DNA from: Rugosimonospora africana
GTDB taxonomy: Bacteria > Actinomycetota > Actinomycetes > Mycobacteriales > Micromonosporaceae
Length of the DNA: 64,000 nucleotides
Direction: 5' to 3'
Assembly (NCBI RefSeq): GCF_016862975.1
Contig: NZ_BONZ01000032.1
Span: 87,073-151,072, forward strand
Shown: piece by piece, positions 42,978-51,342 of the stretch
Position numbering within the stretch: the first letter of the stretch is position 1
Layout of the letters: each line of letters begins with the position of its first letter
Notes under the pieces: model-generated
What the model was told of the DNA's origin: nothing
Seen by the model: only the letters and a program-made list of their open reading frames with translations
Databases searched by the model: none
Program-made: the position numbers and the translations under genes

Positions 42978-43317
42978 AAGCTTCGGCGTCCTTGGAACTG
43001 TCAGACCCGACCGGCACCGACGAGCGGTGGATATGAACGGAAGTGCCAGAGCGCCGCGCGGTCCGGCAGAGTTGCACGAGGTTCTCGCCCTGGCCCTCGC
43101 CCGGAAGGGGCCAACCGGCGCCGAGACGTTCGAGTGCGTCGGACGTGGCCCTTGGAAGCGCTAGGTCACCGTCAGGGTCGGCACACGCCTCGTTCCCGTT
43201 GTGCGGAGTGGCGTGCGGCATGCCGGTACACCAGAGCTTCCATCGCCGGCCCCCAACCCGCGGTCATCGGGTGAGCGCCCGGCGACCGCGCAGCCGACAA
43301 CCGCCGTCTGGTCCGAC

Positions 43318-43935
43318 CTACTTGCCACTATCGCCGTTGCGGCCGGTTCCTACTCCCAGGCTCGCAGCAATCACGAGTTCGGCCGTCTCCCGTGCGCGCT
43401 TCGCGGGGTCTGCGCTGCGGTCCAGCTGAGCGTCGACCATAGCGCCGTCGTAAAGCAGGCAGAGTTGGTCGGCCGGCTTGCTCACGTCGCGGACGCCGGC
43501 CTGCGCCAACAGGCCAGCGAACAACTCTCGCACCCAGCTGCGATGCTGGGCCGTGACCTCTGTCACCGCAGGCTCGGTCCCACATTCGGCGGCGGCGTTG
43601 ATGAACGGGCAGCCACGATAGTCGGGCGTCTGGAACCACTCACCCAACAGATCGAATACGGCGAGTATCTGATCCTCGGCCCGGCCTGCCCGAGCTCCCA
43701 GTTGGGCCTCGACGTGACGACGCCAGTTGTTGCTCCGGTTGTCCAGATATGCCCGGACGAGTTCGCTCTTGCTGCCGAAATTCGAGTACATGCTCGCCTT
43801 GGCTGCTTTCGCCTCGGACAGGATCCGTTCGACCCCGATCGCGTTGATTCCCTCGGCGTAAAACAGCCGGTCCGCGGTCCGCAGCAGCCTGTCCCGCGCC
43901 GGATGTGGGTAGACGTAGTCCGTCTCAGCGTCCAT
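43318..43935 (-). CDS. TetR/AcrR family repressor, divergent from the crotonase gene
   Basis: 205 residues. N-terminal helix-turn-helix: DRLLRTADRLFYAEGINAIG, then AKAAKASMYSNFGSKSELVR. The C-terminal ligand domain contains GEWFQTPDYRGCPFINAAAE, seen in a common actinobacterial TetR group. ATG 43935 is chosen as the family start; upstream in-frame codons run through the operator. The 132-base divergent region with the crotonase gene holds a perfect inverted repeat, so it probably represses both itself and that enzyme. Confidence 0.9.
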   Translation of the reverse strand: MDAETDYVYPHPARDRLLRTADRLFYAEGINAIGVERILSEAKAAKASMYSNFGSKSELVRAYLDNRSNNWRRHVEAQLGARAGRAEDQILAVFDLLGEWFQTPDYRGCPFINAAAECGTEPAVTEVTAQHRSWVRELFAGLLAQAGVRDVSKPADQLCLLYDGAMVDAQLDRSADPAKRARETAELVIAASLGVGTGRNGDSGK

Positions 43936-43958
43936 GGCAGTTGACGATACCAGAATGA

Positions 43959-43981
43959 CCTGTCTACTGTAACTAGACAGG
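43959..43981. promoter_or_regulatory. TetR operator: 8-bp inverted repeat
   Basis: CCTGTCTA and TAGACAGG flank a seven-base spacer between the divergent TetR and crotonase genes. A further CCTGTCTGG half site follows directly. Size and placement fit a TetR dimer site. Confidence 0.7.
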
Positions 43982-44067
43982 CCTGTCTGGTCCGACCGCA
44001 CCAGACGGTCTACCTGGTAAGTTCCTTCATCCCATAACACTCAAATCGACACAGACTGGGAGTCTTG

Positions 44068-44832
44068 ATGTCTGACCCGACCTACTTCAACAAGTTCCAA
44101 GACCTCGCTTTCGAGCGCACCAGCGACGGCATCCTCACGCTCCGGTTCCAGACCCGCGGCGGTCCGGTCGTCTTCACCGGCCAGACGCACGAGGACCTTC
44201 CCAAGGCCCTCGAGGAAGTCGCGCTCGACGCCGACAACAAAGCGATGATCATCACCGGCGCCGGCGATGTGTTCATGGACAACATCGACGGGCCCAGCCT
44301 TGGTGAGATCTTCAAGCCCGCGGTGTGGGAGAAGATTCGCACCGAGGGGCTCAATGTGCTGCAGCGGTTGCTCAGCCTGCCGATGCCAGTGATCGGGGTG
44401 GCCAACGGCCCAGCGACCGTCCACTCGGAGTACCTGCTGCTGACCGACATCCACATCGCGTCCGAGCGGGCGACGTACGGCGACTTCCCCCACCCCACGT
44501 TCGGCATCACGGCAGGCGACGGCCTTCAGGTCGTGTGGGAAGAAGCTGTTGGTACCGCGCGCACCAAGTGGCTGCTGTGGACGGGCGAGACCATCGATGC
44601 CACCACGGCCGAACGGTGGGGCGTGGTCAACGAGGTGGTGCCGCACGAGCAGGCGTACGCCCGCGGGTTGGAGATCGCGCGGAAGCTCGCGGCCAAGCCG
44701 AGGTTGTACCGATCGCTGCAGAAGCAGACCCTCAACCAGCGGCTACTGCGGCGCATCGTCGAAGGTGTCCCGTTCGGCATGGCCCTGGAAGGTCTGACCG
44801 CTGCCGACCTCGCATACCAGCAGCAGCAGTAA
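44068..44832 (+). CDS. Crotonase-fold hydrolase resembling 6-oxocamphor hydrolase (retro-Claisenase)
   Basis: 254 residues in the enoyl-CoA hydratase superfamily. The usual hydratase Glu pair is not seen. Instead His119 (NGPATVHSEY), His142 (DFPHPTFG) and Asp151 (ITAGDGLQVVW) occur with spacing 23 and 9. This is the spacing of His122, His145 and Asp154 in Rhodococcus 6-oxocamphor hydrolase as I recall it, which cleaves a C-C bond of cyclic beta-diketones without CoA. The surrounding pattern (TVHSEYLLLTDIHIASERAT) also matches. Function as a beta-diketone hydrolase is therefore inferred. ATG 44068 has GGGAG upstream. Likely repressed by the divergent TetR protein. Confidence 0.9.
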   Translation: MSDPTYFNKFQDLAFERTSDGILTLRFQTRGGPVVFTGQTHEDLPKALEEVALDADNKAMIITGAGDVFMDNIDGPSLGEIFKPAVWEKIRTEGLNVLQRLLSLPMPVIGVANGPATVHSEYLLLTDIHIASERATYGDFPHPTFGITAGDGLQVVWEEAVGTARTKWLLWTGETIDATTAERWGVVNEVVPHEQAYARGLEIARKLAAKPRLYRSLQKQTLNQRLLRRIVEGVPFGMALEGLTAADLAYQQQQ

Positions 44833-44847
44833 AGGTCGTAGCCCGTC

Positions 44848-44886
44848 GGGGTAGCGGACGCCCCATCCGTGGGGATCCGCTACCCC
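44848..44886. terminator. Hairpin terminator between crotonase and MarR genes
   Basis: GGGGTAGCGGA pairs with TCCGCTACCCC; an inner CCCC/GGGG pairing extends the structure. It separates convergent genes. Confidence 0.8.
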
Positions 44887-44961
44887 GGAGCTGACACGCC
44901 TTGGCGGGCGATGACCGGGCTCTCGAATCGATCCTCGATACCGGGTAAGGCCACCGCCGGT

Positions 44962-45441
44962 TTAGGTCGCGGCGCTGCCGTCGTCGCGTGCCTCGATTCG
45001 GTCGAGCACGGCCTCGGCAACGGCTCGCAGGCCAGCAACCTGGTCCGGGGTGAGGACGTCGAACACGAGATCCCGCACAGCCGCAACATGACGCGGAGCG
45101 GCATGTTCGATCGCGGATCGTCCTTCGGGGGTGAGCACGACCAGGGCTGCGCGACCGTCGTCGGGGCAGTACTCGCGCGTGACGAGCCCCCGGCCCTGCA
45201 TCCGTTTGAGGTGGTGCGACAGGCGGCTCTGTTCCCACTGCAGGGCCTCGACCAGTTCGAACACCCGCGCGCGGCCGGCTGGATGGTTGGTAAGCTGAGA
45301 TAACACATCGTAGTCAGCCAAGGACAGTCCGGCATCATGCTGGAGCTGACGATGGAGTTGGGCCATCAGCCGCGCGTGCATCGCAATGTAGGAGCACCAG
45401 GCGCCGTGCTCCGACTCGTCCAGCCAGCGCGGATCATCCAT
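44962..45441 (-). CDS. MarR family transcriptional regulator
   Basis: 159 residues. Winged helix: LSLADYDVLSQLTNHPAGRA, RVFELVEALQWEQSRLSHHL as the recognition helix and KRMQGRGLVTREYCPDDGRA as the wing, with a C-terminal dimerisation helix (LTPDQVAGLRAVAEAVLDRI). ATG 45441 begins at the conserved MDDPRWLDESE. The 101-base divergent region with the PRISE-type reductase contains three TGAC-nnn-TCA-like palindromes, so it probably controls both genes. MarR proteins usually respond to phenolic or otherwise toxic small molecules. Confidence 0.92.
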   Translation of the reverse strand: MDDPRWLDESEHGAWCSYIAMHARLMAQLHRQLQHDAGLSLADYDVLSQLTNHPAGRARVFELVEALQWEQSRLSHHLKRMQGRGLVTREYCPDDGRAALVVLTPEGRSAIEHAAPRHVAAVRDLVFDVLTPDQVAGLRAVAEAVLDRIEARDDGSAAT

Positions 45442-45465
45442 GACGCCCAGTCTAGCCGGTCTACT

Positions 45466-45522
45466 TGACATGTCATACACCCCGAGCTAGCGTTCATGAC
45501 ACGTCATTCTATGACGCATCAT
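45466..45522. promoter_or_regulatory. Three TGAC..GTCA-type palindromes in the MarR/reductase promoter
   Basis: TGACATGTCA (45466-45475, perfect), ATGACACGTCAT (45496-45507) and ATGACGCATCAT (45511-45522) are related near-palindromes. The middle one recurs exactly at 47214-47225 near the MFS gene. Probable MarR operators. Confidence 0.65.
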
Positions 45523-45542
45523 ATACATCTCAGGGAGTAACC

Positions 45543-46631
45543 ATGCGTAACAAGGTGCTGGTCACGGGCGCGAGCGGCCTGCTCGGGGCGGCGGCGATCG
45601 AGCAGTTCCTGTCCGCGGGCTGGGAGGTCGTTGGCGTTTCTCGACGCAAGCCCGACCTGCCAAGCGGGCGCTCGGTCGAGTTCCTTTCGGTCGATCTTCG
45701 CGACGAGGCCGCCACCCGAGCTGCGCTCGAACCATTGACCGACATCACGCACATCGCCTACACGGCAATCTACGAGGAGCCGGAACTGGTCTCCGGCTGG
45801 TCGCGGCGATCGCAGATCGACACCAACAACGCCATGCTCCGCAACGTGGTGGAGCCGATCGTCGCAAACGCCACCGACTTCCGGCACATCAGCATCCTGC
45901 AGGGAACGAAGGTCTACGGCGTGCATCTGCACCCGATCCCGATCCCGGCCCGCGAGCCTGACGCCCGACACGACCACGCGAACTTCTTCTTCGACCAGGA
46001 AGACTACGTACGGACGATGGGTGCCGAACACGGCTTCGCCTACACGGCGCTGCGCCCACAGTTGGTCACCGGCGCGACACCGGGTGCGTTGAACGTCCTG
46101 CCGGCTATCGGTGTCTACGCGGCTATCCGTCGCGAGCTGGGTCAACCGTTCGGGTTCCCCGGCGGCCCGTCGTTCGTCTGGGAAGCCGCTGACGCGAATC
46201 TTGTCGGCGACGTCATGGTCTGGGCCGCGCAGTCACCCCAAGCGGCCAACCAGGCGTTCAACATCACCAACGGCGACGTGTTCGAGTGGCGCAACGTGTG
46301 GCCAGCTCTCGCGCAGACGCTCGGTGTCGACGCCGGTCCGGACGTGCCGACCAGCCTGGCGGCCTACATTGTCGAGAACGCGGCGGTCTGGGACCGTATT
46401 GTTGCGAAGTACGACCTTCGATCCCACAGCCTTCGCGAGTTGGTCGGGTACGGGGACCAGCATGCGGACTTCGCCTTCGCGTACGACGCCCCGGCAGGGC
46501 CACGAGCGTTCGTGAGCACGATCAAGCTGCGTCAGGCTGGATTCGCCAACACGATCGACACCCAGGACTCGTTCCGCAAATCGTTGCAGTCCCTCATCGA
46601 CCGCAAGCTCCTTCCTCCGGCTGACCATTAG
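45543..46631 (+). CDS. NAD(P)-dependent SDR reductase, PRISE (progesterone 5-beta-reductase/iridoid synthase-like) type
   Basis: 362 residues. N-terminal nucleotide-binding motif VTGASGLLGAAAIEQFL with basic RR after GVS suggesting NADPH. Central motif ISILQGTKVYGVHLHPIPIP carries the Lys and Tyr arrangement of PRISE enzymes instead of the classical YxxxK; FFFDQEDYVRTMGAEHGFAY and TALRPQLVTGATPG follow. Such enzymes reduce the C=C of enones (1,4-reduction). ATG 45543 has AGGGAG upstream. Under likely MarR control. With an OCH-like crotonase next door, a pathway acting on cyclic enones/diketones is plausible but inferred. Confidence 0.88.
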   Translation: MRNKVLVTGASGLLGAAAIEQFLSAGWEVVGVSRRKPDLPSGRSVEFLSVDLRDEAATRAALEPLTDITHIAYTAIYEEPELVSGWSRRSQIDTNNAMLRNVVEPIVANATDFRHISILQGTKVYGVHLHPIPIPAREPDARHDHANFFFDQEDYVRTMGAEHGFAYTALRPQLVTGATPGALNVLPAIGVYAAIRRELGQPFGFPGGPSFVWEAADANLVGDVMVWAAQSPQAANQAFNITNGDVFEWRNVWPALAQTLGVDAGPDVPTSLAAYIVENAAVWDRIVAKYDLRSHSLRELVGYGDQHADFAFAYDAPAGPRAFVSTIKLRQAGFANTIDTQDSFRKSLQSLIDRKLLPPADH

Positions 46632-46728
46632 TCGCGGGGCCTGAACGGTAGGTCTGTCGCCGGACCAGCCGAACCGGGTGTGACGGATACGGCTGGCATA
46701 GAACGGAATGTGTGCCCACGGGTCGAGT

Positions 46729-46764
46729 GCCAACCTGGCCGCCCAAGCGTGCGGCCAGGTTGGC
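46729..46764. terminator. Perfect 14-bp hairpin terminator
   Basis: GCCAACCTGGCCGC pairs with GCGGCCAGGTTGGC over an eight-base loop between convergent reductase (plus) and ArsR (minus) genes. Confidence 0.85.
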
Positions 46765-46845
46765 GTTCCCGCCGATCACCGATCGATCGACCTGAAATGC
46801 GTGCAGTCGGCACGTCGTCGCCCTCGGATTACCTAACGGCCAACC

Positions 46846-47172
46846 TCAGGCGGCCGGGTGCAGTGAGCCCGACACGACGGCCTTGAGAAGTCCGGGAAAC
46901 CGAGCCTCCAGATCTTCACGCCTGAGTGAGACATCGTTGCGGTTGCCCTTGTCGATGCTCCACACCAGCCCGGATTCGCGAAGGATCTTGAAGTGGTGGG
47001 TGAGCGTCGACTTGGACACCGGCAGCGCGAAGGACTGACACGTCCGCTCTTCCCCCACGGGCGCATTCCACAAGTCGGTCACCACCTTGCGGCGGTTGGC
47101 ATCGGCAAGGGCGTGCAGCACCGCGCCGATCTCGATTTCTTCGGGCTCCGGGTGTCCGGCTGGATCAGCCAC
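46846..47172 (-). CDS. ArsR-type winged-helix repressor
   Basis: 108 residues. HTH_20-like fold: IGAVLHALADANRRKVVTDL, then FALPVSKSTLTHHFKILRES as the recognition helix, GLVWSIDKGNRNDVSLRRED as the wing. No Cys pair for metal sensing, so an organic signal is likelier. GTG 47172 has AGGAGGG eight bases before; the longer frame starting at 47220 runs through operator sequence. Divergent from an MFS transporter, with three GTACGA-N6-TCGTAC sites between them. Confidence 0.9.
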   Translation of the reverse strand: MADPAGHPEPEEIEIGAVLHALADANRRKVVTDLWNAPVGEERTCQSFALPVSKSTLTHHFKILRESGLVWSIDKGNRNDVSLRREDLEARFPGLLKAVVSGSLHPAA

Positions 47173-47193
47173 GGTGTGTCCCTCCTCTCGCAG

Positions 47194-47281
47194 GTACGAG
47201 TTGCATCGTACGTATGACACGTCATAAACTTGGCGCAGGTACGAAGTCCATCGTACCTAAAACGTACGAACATCATCATAC
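47194..47281. promoter_or_regulatory. Three ArsR operators and one MarR-type site before the MFS gene
   Basis: GTACGA-N6-TCGTAC occurs at 47194-47211 (perfect), GGTACGA-N6-TCGTACC at 47238-47257 (perfect, 7-bp arms) and GTACGA-N6-TCATAC at 47264-47281 (one mismatch). ATGACACGTCAT at 47214-47225 lies between the first two and is identical to the site in the MarR/reductase promoter. Confidence 0.75.
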
Positions 47282-47297
47282 CTAAGAAGAGAAAGTC

Positions 47298-48659
47298 ATG
47301 ACGAGTCATAGCGTGTCGCACGGTTCACACCAGCGGTCGAAGACCCTGCTGCTCGCCGTCGTACTCCTGTCCGTGTTTGTGATGCCGATCAGCATTTCGG
47401 GCACCGCCATCGCGATTCCTGCGATCTCTCAGGACCTGGGCAACTCGGCCACCGCCCTGCAATGGGTCATCAACGGCTTCAACGCGGCGTTCGCCGTATT
47501 TACCCTCGTCTGGGGTGTCCTATCCGACCGGATCGGGTACCGGCGGACCTTCCTCGCCGGCCTCGTGGTCATCCTCGCGGCGTCGGTCCTCAGCGCCGTT
47601 TCCGGCAGCCTCGCAGTCCTCGACATCGGTCGGCTCCTGGCGGGGGCCGGCGGCGCCGCGGTTTTCACGGGCGCGGCAGCACTCTTGTCGAACGCCTTCG
47701 AGGGTCCGCAGCGAGGTCGGGCCTTCGCCTTGTTCGGCACCACCATCGGGCTGGGGCTGGCCCTCGGCCCCACCATCTCTGGCGGGCTCGTCGCCGGCGT
47801 CGGCTGGCGCGGCGTCTTCGGGCTGTTCGCCGTAGTAATGATCGTCGCACTGCTCGGATCCGCGGCGGTCCCGCGCATCCGCCACGAGCGCGAAGCGGGC
47901 CAGAAGGCGGTCGACTTCTCGCTGCTGGGGAACAGGAAGTTCCTGTCGATGGTGCTGGTCCCCGTCGCAGCCGCCGTCGGATACGTAACGGTCCTCAGTT
48001 ACCTTCCGGTAGCCCTCAGCGCCATCCATGACATGTCGGCCGGCACGGCCGGGCTGTTCATGCTCCCGATGACGATCCCGGTCCTGATCGGCCCCATGAT
48101 CGCATCGTTCCTGATCTCGCATGTCAAGCGCATCGGGCCCATGACAATGATCAACGTTGCCCTCGTCGCCCTCGTGCTGGGAGATCTCGGGCTGCTGTTT
48201 CTCGGCGCCAGTTCCTCGCTGGGGTTGCTCGTCGTTCCGATGATCCTGCTGGGCTTCGGCTTCGGCTTTCCCATCGGCCTGGTTGACGGCGAGGCGCTCG
48301 CCGCCGTCACGGCGCGCAGCAGCGGTACCGCCGCGGGTGTCCTGAATTTCATGCGGTTGGGCAGCGAGGCCCTCGTCGTGGGTGCATACGCCGCCGTCCT
48401 GGCCGCCCTGCTGCGATCTCGCATCGCTGACCCGGCCGCTGCACAGGCGACCGCGGCAGGCGCTGCGGGACACGGCGCGACGTACGCCACCGAGTTCCAT
48501 GCCATCGTGATCGCGATGGCGATCCTCACCGCCGTCCTGACCGTCGTCATCAACCTGCTCCACAAGGCGCACCTGCGCACAACCGCTGCGAAGGATAAGC
48601 AGGCCGTGGCCGCAGTGGCGCAGGAGGCCCAGGAATCGCGGGTGGACACACTCGCCTGA
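47298..48659 (+). CDS. MFS drug/metabolite exporter
   Basis: 453 residues, about 12 membrane helices. Motif A-like GVLSDRIGYRRTFLAG after helix 2; exporter-type motif C region is GTTIGLGLALGPTISGGLVA; the C-terminus is a soluble Lys/Ala-rich tail. Belongs to the DHA-type proton antiporters that pump out drugs or metabolites. ATG 47298 follows a weak GAAGAGAAA. The start codon is itself inside ATGACGAGTCAT, another relative of the MarR-type palindrome. Regulation by both the divergent ArsR protein and the nearby MarR protein is inferred. Confidence 0.92.
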   Translation: MTSHSVSHGSHQRSKTLLLAVVLLSVFVMPISISGTAIAIPAISQDLGNSATALQWVINGFNAAFAVFTLVWGVLSDRIGYRRTFLAGLVVILAASVLSAVSGSLAVLDIGRLLAGAGGAAVFTGAAALLSNAFEGPQRGRAFALFGTTIGLGLALGPTISGGLVAGVGWRGVFGLFAVVMIVALLGSAAVPRIRHEREAGQKAVDFSLLGNRKFLSMVLVPVAAAVGYVTVLSYLPVALSAIHDMSAGTAGLFMLPMTIPVLIGPMIASFLISHVKRIGPMTMINVALVALVLGDLGLLFLGASSSLGLLVVPMILLGFGFGFPIGLVDGEALAAVTARSSGTAAGVLNFMRLGSEALVVGAYAAVLAALLRSRIADPAAAQATAAGAAGHGATYATEFHAIVIAMAILTAVLTVVINLLHKAHLRTTAAKDKQAVAAVAQEAQESRVDTLA

Positions 48660-48695
48660 CTGGCATCTGCCACCGAGGCTAAAGGATGCAGTAAA

Positions 48696-48728
48696 AGCGG
48701 GGCTCGCCTCATTGAGGCGAGCCCCGCT
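48696..48728. terminator. Perfect 15-bp hairpin terminator
   Basis: AGCGGGGCTCGCCTC pairs with GAGGCGAGCCCCGCT over a three-base loop between the convergent MFS and serpin genes; preceded by an A-run that gives a T-run on the minus strand. Confidence 0.9.
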
Positions 48729-48763
48729 GTCGCCTCGAAGCAGGCGAACCCTCCGTGGGTTCG

Positions 48764-50068
48764 TCACCCGGTCGGGTCCGTGACCACGCCCATGAACAGC
48801 GGGACGCGTTGCGGTCCGCCGACGATCGCGAACGCGAACGGGCGGTTCACGGTGACGTTGATGACGGACTCAGGCACCCGGGCGCCCGCCGGCATGGCTA
48901 TCGCGGTCACGGCGGCTGCCTCGGTGCCCCACTCGTCGACGGTGATGTTCGCGCGGTGGATGGCCTGGTCGATGTAGAGGCCCGGGTGGATGCCGTTGAA
49001 ATCGGCGTCGCCGGCGAACGGCGCGGTCAGGCCCATCGACTTGAGGCAGGCTTTGAGGTCGAGGTCGGTGGCGTAGTCCCAGCGCGGCATCGTCACCTCG
49101 ACACGGGTCGGTGTCAACGTGCGCCCGATCGCCGCCATCCGGTCCGGTGCGAGCTGGTCCATCGGGTTACCGCCGGCCGGAGCGAGGATCACGCGCATGG
49201 CGATGTCTCCACCGGCGTAGGGCACCTCGACCGCCTCCCAGCCGCTTCCGTGACCGTAGGCCATGGTGCCCTCCTGCGCGAACATCGGCACACTGACGCT
49301 GCCCGCGGTCGCCGAGAACGGTCGCTGCACCGCGACCGCGTCGGGCGACGCGTTGGCCCATGACGCCTTCAGGTACACGGTGTTCGCGAGGACGAGTTGG
49401 GTGTTCGGGTCGAGGTGGTCGAAGACCTTCTTGATGCGCCCGGCGGTTTGTCGACTGGCCCAGTCGTTGATGGTCTGGACCGCTTTCGGTGAGGTGTAGT
49501 CGACCGGGCGGGCACCGGCGCCGAACTGCGCGGCCAGGGTAGCCAGGAAGGCGTTCCCGAGCGACAGGCCGAGCTGCGGGAACAGTGCATTGCCGAGGCA
49601 CACCACCGGTGGTGGTGCCGTGGTTCCGGCCGAGCGGGTGCGCTGGGCGCTGGCCGGTGGGACCTCGGCGGTCACCAGCTGACGCGTGATCGCGTTGAAT
49701 GCCTCGTCGCGACCGGACCGCGGGAACCCGAACGTGGCGTCGAGCTGACTGGCGGTCGTGCCACCGGCGCCGACCCGGGCCATCGCGAACGCGCACGCGA
49801 TGGACAGCGGGGACACCACCCAGTTTCCGCCCGGGTCCTCGCGCATGGCGCCGAGCGCGTGGCCGAACCGTCCGACCGCCGTGGCCAGGTCGGTGGTCGG
49901 CGCATCCGCTGCCGGCCGGGCGCGCGCGACACCCTTCGCGACGATCAGACCCGCGTCGCCGTCGGGTCCGACGGGCTCGTCGCGGCCGCAGGCGACCAGC
50001 GGAGTGGCGGCGAGGGCCGCGGCAGTGAGAAGCAGTGAGCGCCGGGATACGAGCGGCGAGTGAGTCAT
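48764..50068 (-). CDS. Serpin (serine protease inhibitor) with Tat-type lipoprotein signal
   Basis: 434 residues. Signal SRRSLLLTAAALAATPLVAC combines a twin-arginine motif with a lipobox (Cys27). Serpin core from about 70: WVVSPLSIACAFAMARVGAG, ANTVYLKASWANA, MRVILAPAGGNPM, and a reactive-centre hinge DEWGTEAAAVTAIAMPAG, which has the small-residue pattern (Gly-Thr-Glu-Ala-Ala-Ala) of inhibitory serpins. It ends in RPFAFAIVGGPQRVPLFMGV. The predicted scissile bond is around PAG-AR. ATG 50068 begins the signal; the ribosome site is weak. It probably protects the surface from proteases; bacterial serpins are uncommon. Confidence 0.9.
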   Translation of the reverse strand: MTHSPLVSRRSLLLTAAALAATPLVACGRDEPVGPDGDAGLIVAKGVARARPAADAPTTDLATAVGRFGHALGAMREDPGGNWVVSPLSIACAFAMARVGAGGTTASQLDATFGFPRSGRDEAFNAITRQLVTAEVPPASAQRTRSAGTTAPPPVVCLGNALFPQLGLSLGNAFLATLAAQFGAGARPVDYTSPKAVQTINDWASRQTAGRIKKVFDHLDPNTQLVLANTVYLKASWANASPDAVAVQRPFSATAGSVSVPMFAQEGTMAYGHGSGWEAVEVPYAGGDIAMRVILAPAGGNPMDQLAPDRMAAIGRTLTPTRVEVTMPRWDYATDLDLKACLKSMGLTAPFAGDADFNGIHPGLYIDQAIHRANITVDEWGTEAAAVTAIAMPAGARVPESVINVTVNRPFAFAIVGGPQRVPLFMGVVTDPTG

Positions 50069-50358
50069 ACGGCTATGACGTCGGCGAGGCGGCTGCGGTT
50101 CCCTCCGGGTTCTGTCCATTGTCGACCGGGGGGTGTCCGCCGCGTGGGGGCACCACGACCGGCGGCGGAGGCCGGGGCGGGTGGGGCGGGCTCGGTGGGT
50201 TGGCGCAGTCGTGACACAAGTGAGACGCGCGTGTTCGAGTTGGTGTATGGTTCAAAGCCGTACACCGCTGTTCACATTATTCGGAGGCCGGAGAGGTTCG
50301 GCGCGGACGCGACCCGCGCCAGCGCCAGGTCCGCCGGCGTACACCACGGGAGGTTCTT

Positions 50359-51213
50359 GTGGACACGATCGCCAACACCGAGCAGGCCCGGGCATGGAAC
50401 GGATACGAGGGGCAGTACTGGGCCGACCATCCGGAGCACTGGGACGGGGTGGCCGGTGCGCTCAACACCCCATTGTTCGGCGCCGCCGGCATCGACCCGG
50501 CGGATCGCGTGCTCGACATCGCCTGCGGCAACGGGCAGACCACCCGGCTGGCCGCCGGTCTGGCTTCGCGCGGGCACGCGCTGGGCGTCGACCTGTCCGG
50601 GCCGATGGTGGCGACCGCCCGGGCCATCGCGGCCGCCGAAGGCATCGCCAACGTGCGCTTCGAGCACGGCGATGCCCAGGTGTACCCGTTACCGCACGGC
50701 GAGTTCGACGTGGCCATCAGCCGCGGCGGAATGACCTACTTCATCGACCCGGTCGCCGCGTTCGTCAACGTCGGGAGTGCCCTGCGGCCCGGTGGCCAGT
50801 TGGCCTTCGTCTGCCTGCGCGAGGCCGCGGAACAGGAGTGGTTCACCGTTTTCACATCGGCATTGCTCGGCCGCACGCCCACACCCAACGCCGCCGACCC
50901 GTACGCGCCGGGCATGTTCTCCCTGACCGACGCCGAGCGGATACGCGACGTCCTCGGCCGGGCAGGCTTCGCGGACATCACCGTGACTCCCGTGGAGGTA
51001 CCGATGCTCTACGGTCCGGACGCGAGCAGGGCCGCGGAAATGCGCCTCGGCAGCGGTCCGGCCCGGGATCGCCTGCGCGATGCCGACCAGGCCACCCAGG
51101 CCCGGGCGCTGCAAGCGGTCACGGCCGCGCTCCGGCCGTTCGAACAAGCCGACGGCGTCCGGCTGCGAGGCGCGTACTGGCTCGTCGGCGCGGTACGACC
51201 GGGCCAACCGTAA
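50359..51213 (+). CDS. SAM-dependent methyltransferase (class I)
   Basis: 284 residues. Rossmann methyltransferase: motif I VLDIACGNGQTTRLAAGLAS, acidic motif ALGVDLSGPMVATARAIAAA, motif II-like FEHGDAQVYPLPHGEFDVAI, and LRPGGQLAFVCLREAA. The N-terminal NTEQARAWNGYEGQYWADHP is typical of the UbiE/COQ5-like small-molecule group. GTG 50359 has GGGAGG seven bases upstream. Stands alone; substrate unknown. Confidence 0.92.
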   Translation: MDTIANTEQARAWNGYEGQYWADHPEHWDGVAGALNTPLFGAAGIDPADRVLDIACGNGQTTRLAAGLASRGHALGVDLSGPMVATARAIAAAEGIANVRFEHGDAQVYPLPHGEFDVAISRGGMTYFIDPVAAFVNVGSALRPGGQLAFVCLREAAEQEWFTVFTSALLGRTPTPNAADPYAPGMFSLTDAERIRDVLGRAGFADITVTPVEVPMLYGPDASRAAEMRLGSGPARDRLRDADQATQARALQAVTAALRPFEQADGVRLRGAYWLVGAVRPGQP

Positions 51214-51265
51214 CGGCGGAGTCGCGGGGACCCGTTGCAGGGGCGGGTCTGCGCGACTACAGGTC

Positions 51266-51295
51266 GATGCGCCGGGCCGGCCGGCCCGGCGCATC
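51266..51295. terminator. 30-nt perfect palindrome, terminator
   Basis: GATGCGCCGGGCC and GGCCCGGCGCATC flank a central GGCC, a perfect palindrome between the convergent methyltransferase and TetR genes. Confidence 0.8.
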
Positions 51296-51342
51296 AGTGC
51301 CGCGGCCCGCGGACCTTCGCCGCGGCAGCTGCGAGACGTGGC

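Larger units (their letters stand above)
42632..43317. other. 686-base region without a supported gene
   Basis: Upstream of the xylanase and downstream of a TetR gene. Open frames occur on both strands but none has a ribosome site together with family-like sequence. The A/T-richer stretch 42800-42990 likely holds the xylanase promoter and regulatory palindromes. Confidence 0.5.

Noticed and set aside
42748..43221. Open frames in the gap upstream of the xylanase (both strands)
   Set aside because: No ribosome sites, no family-like sequence and overlapping frames on both strands; more likely regulatory DNA.
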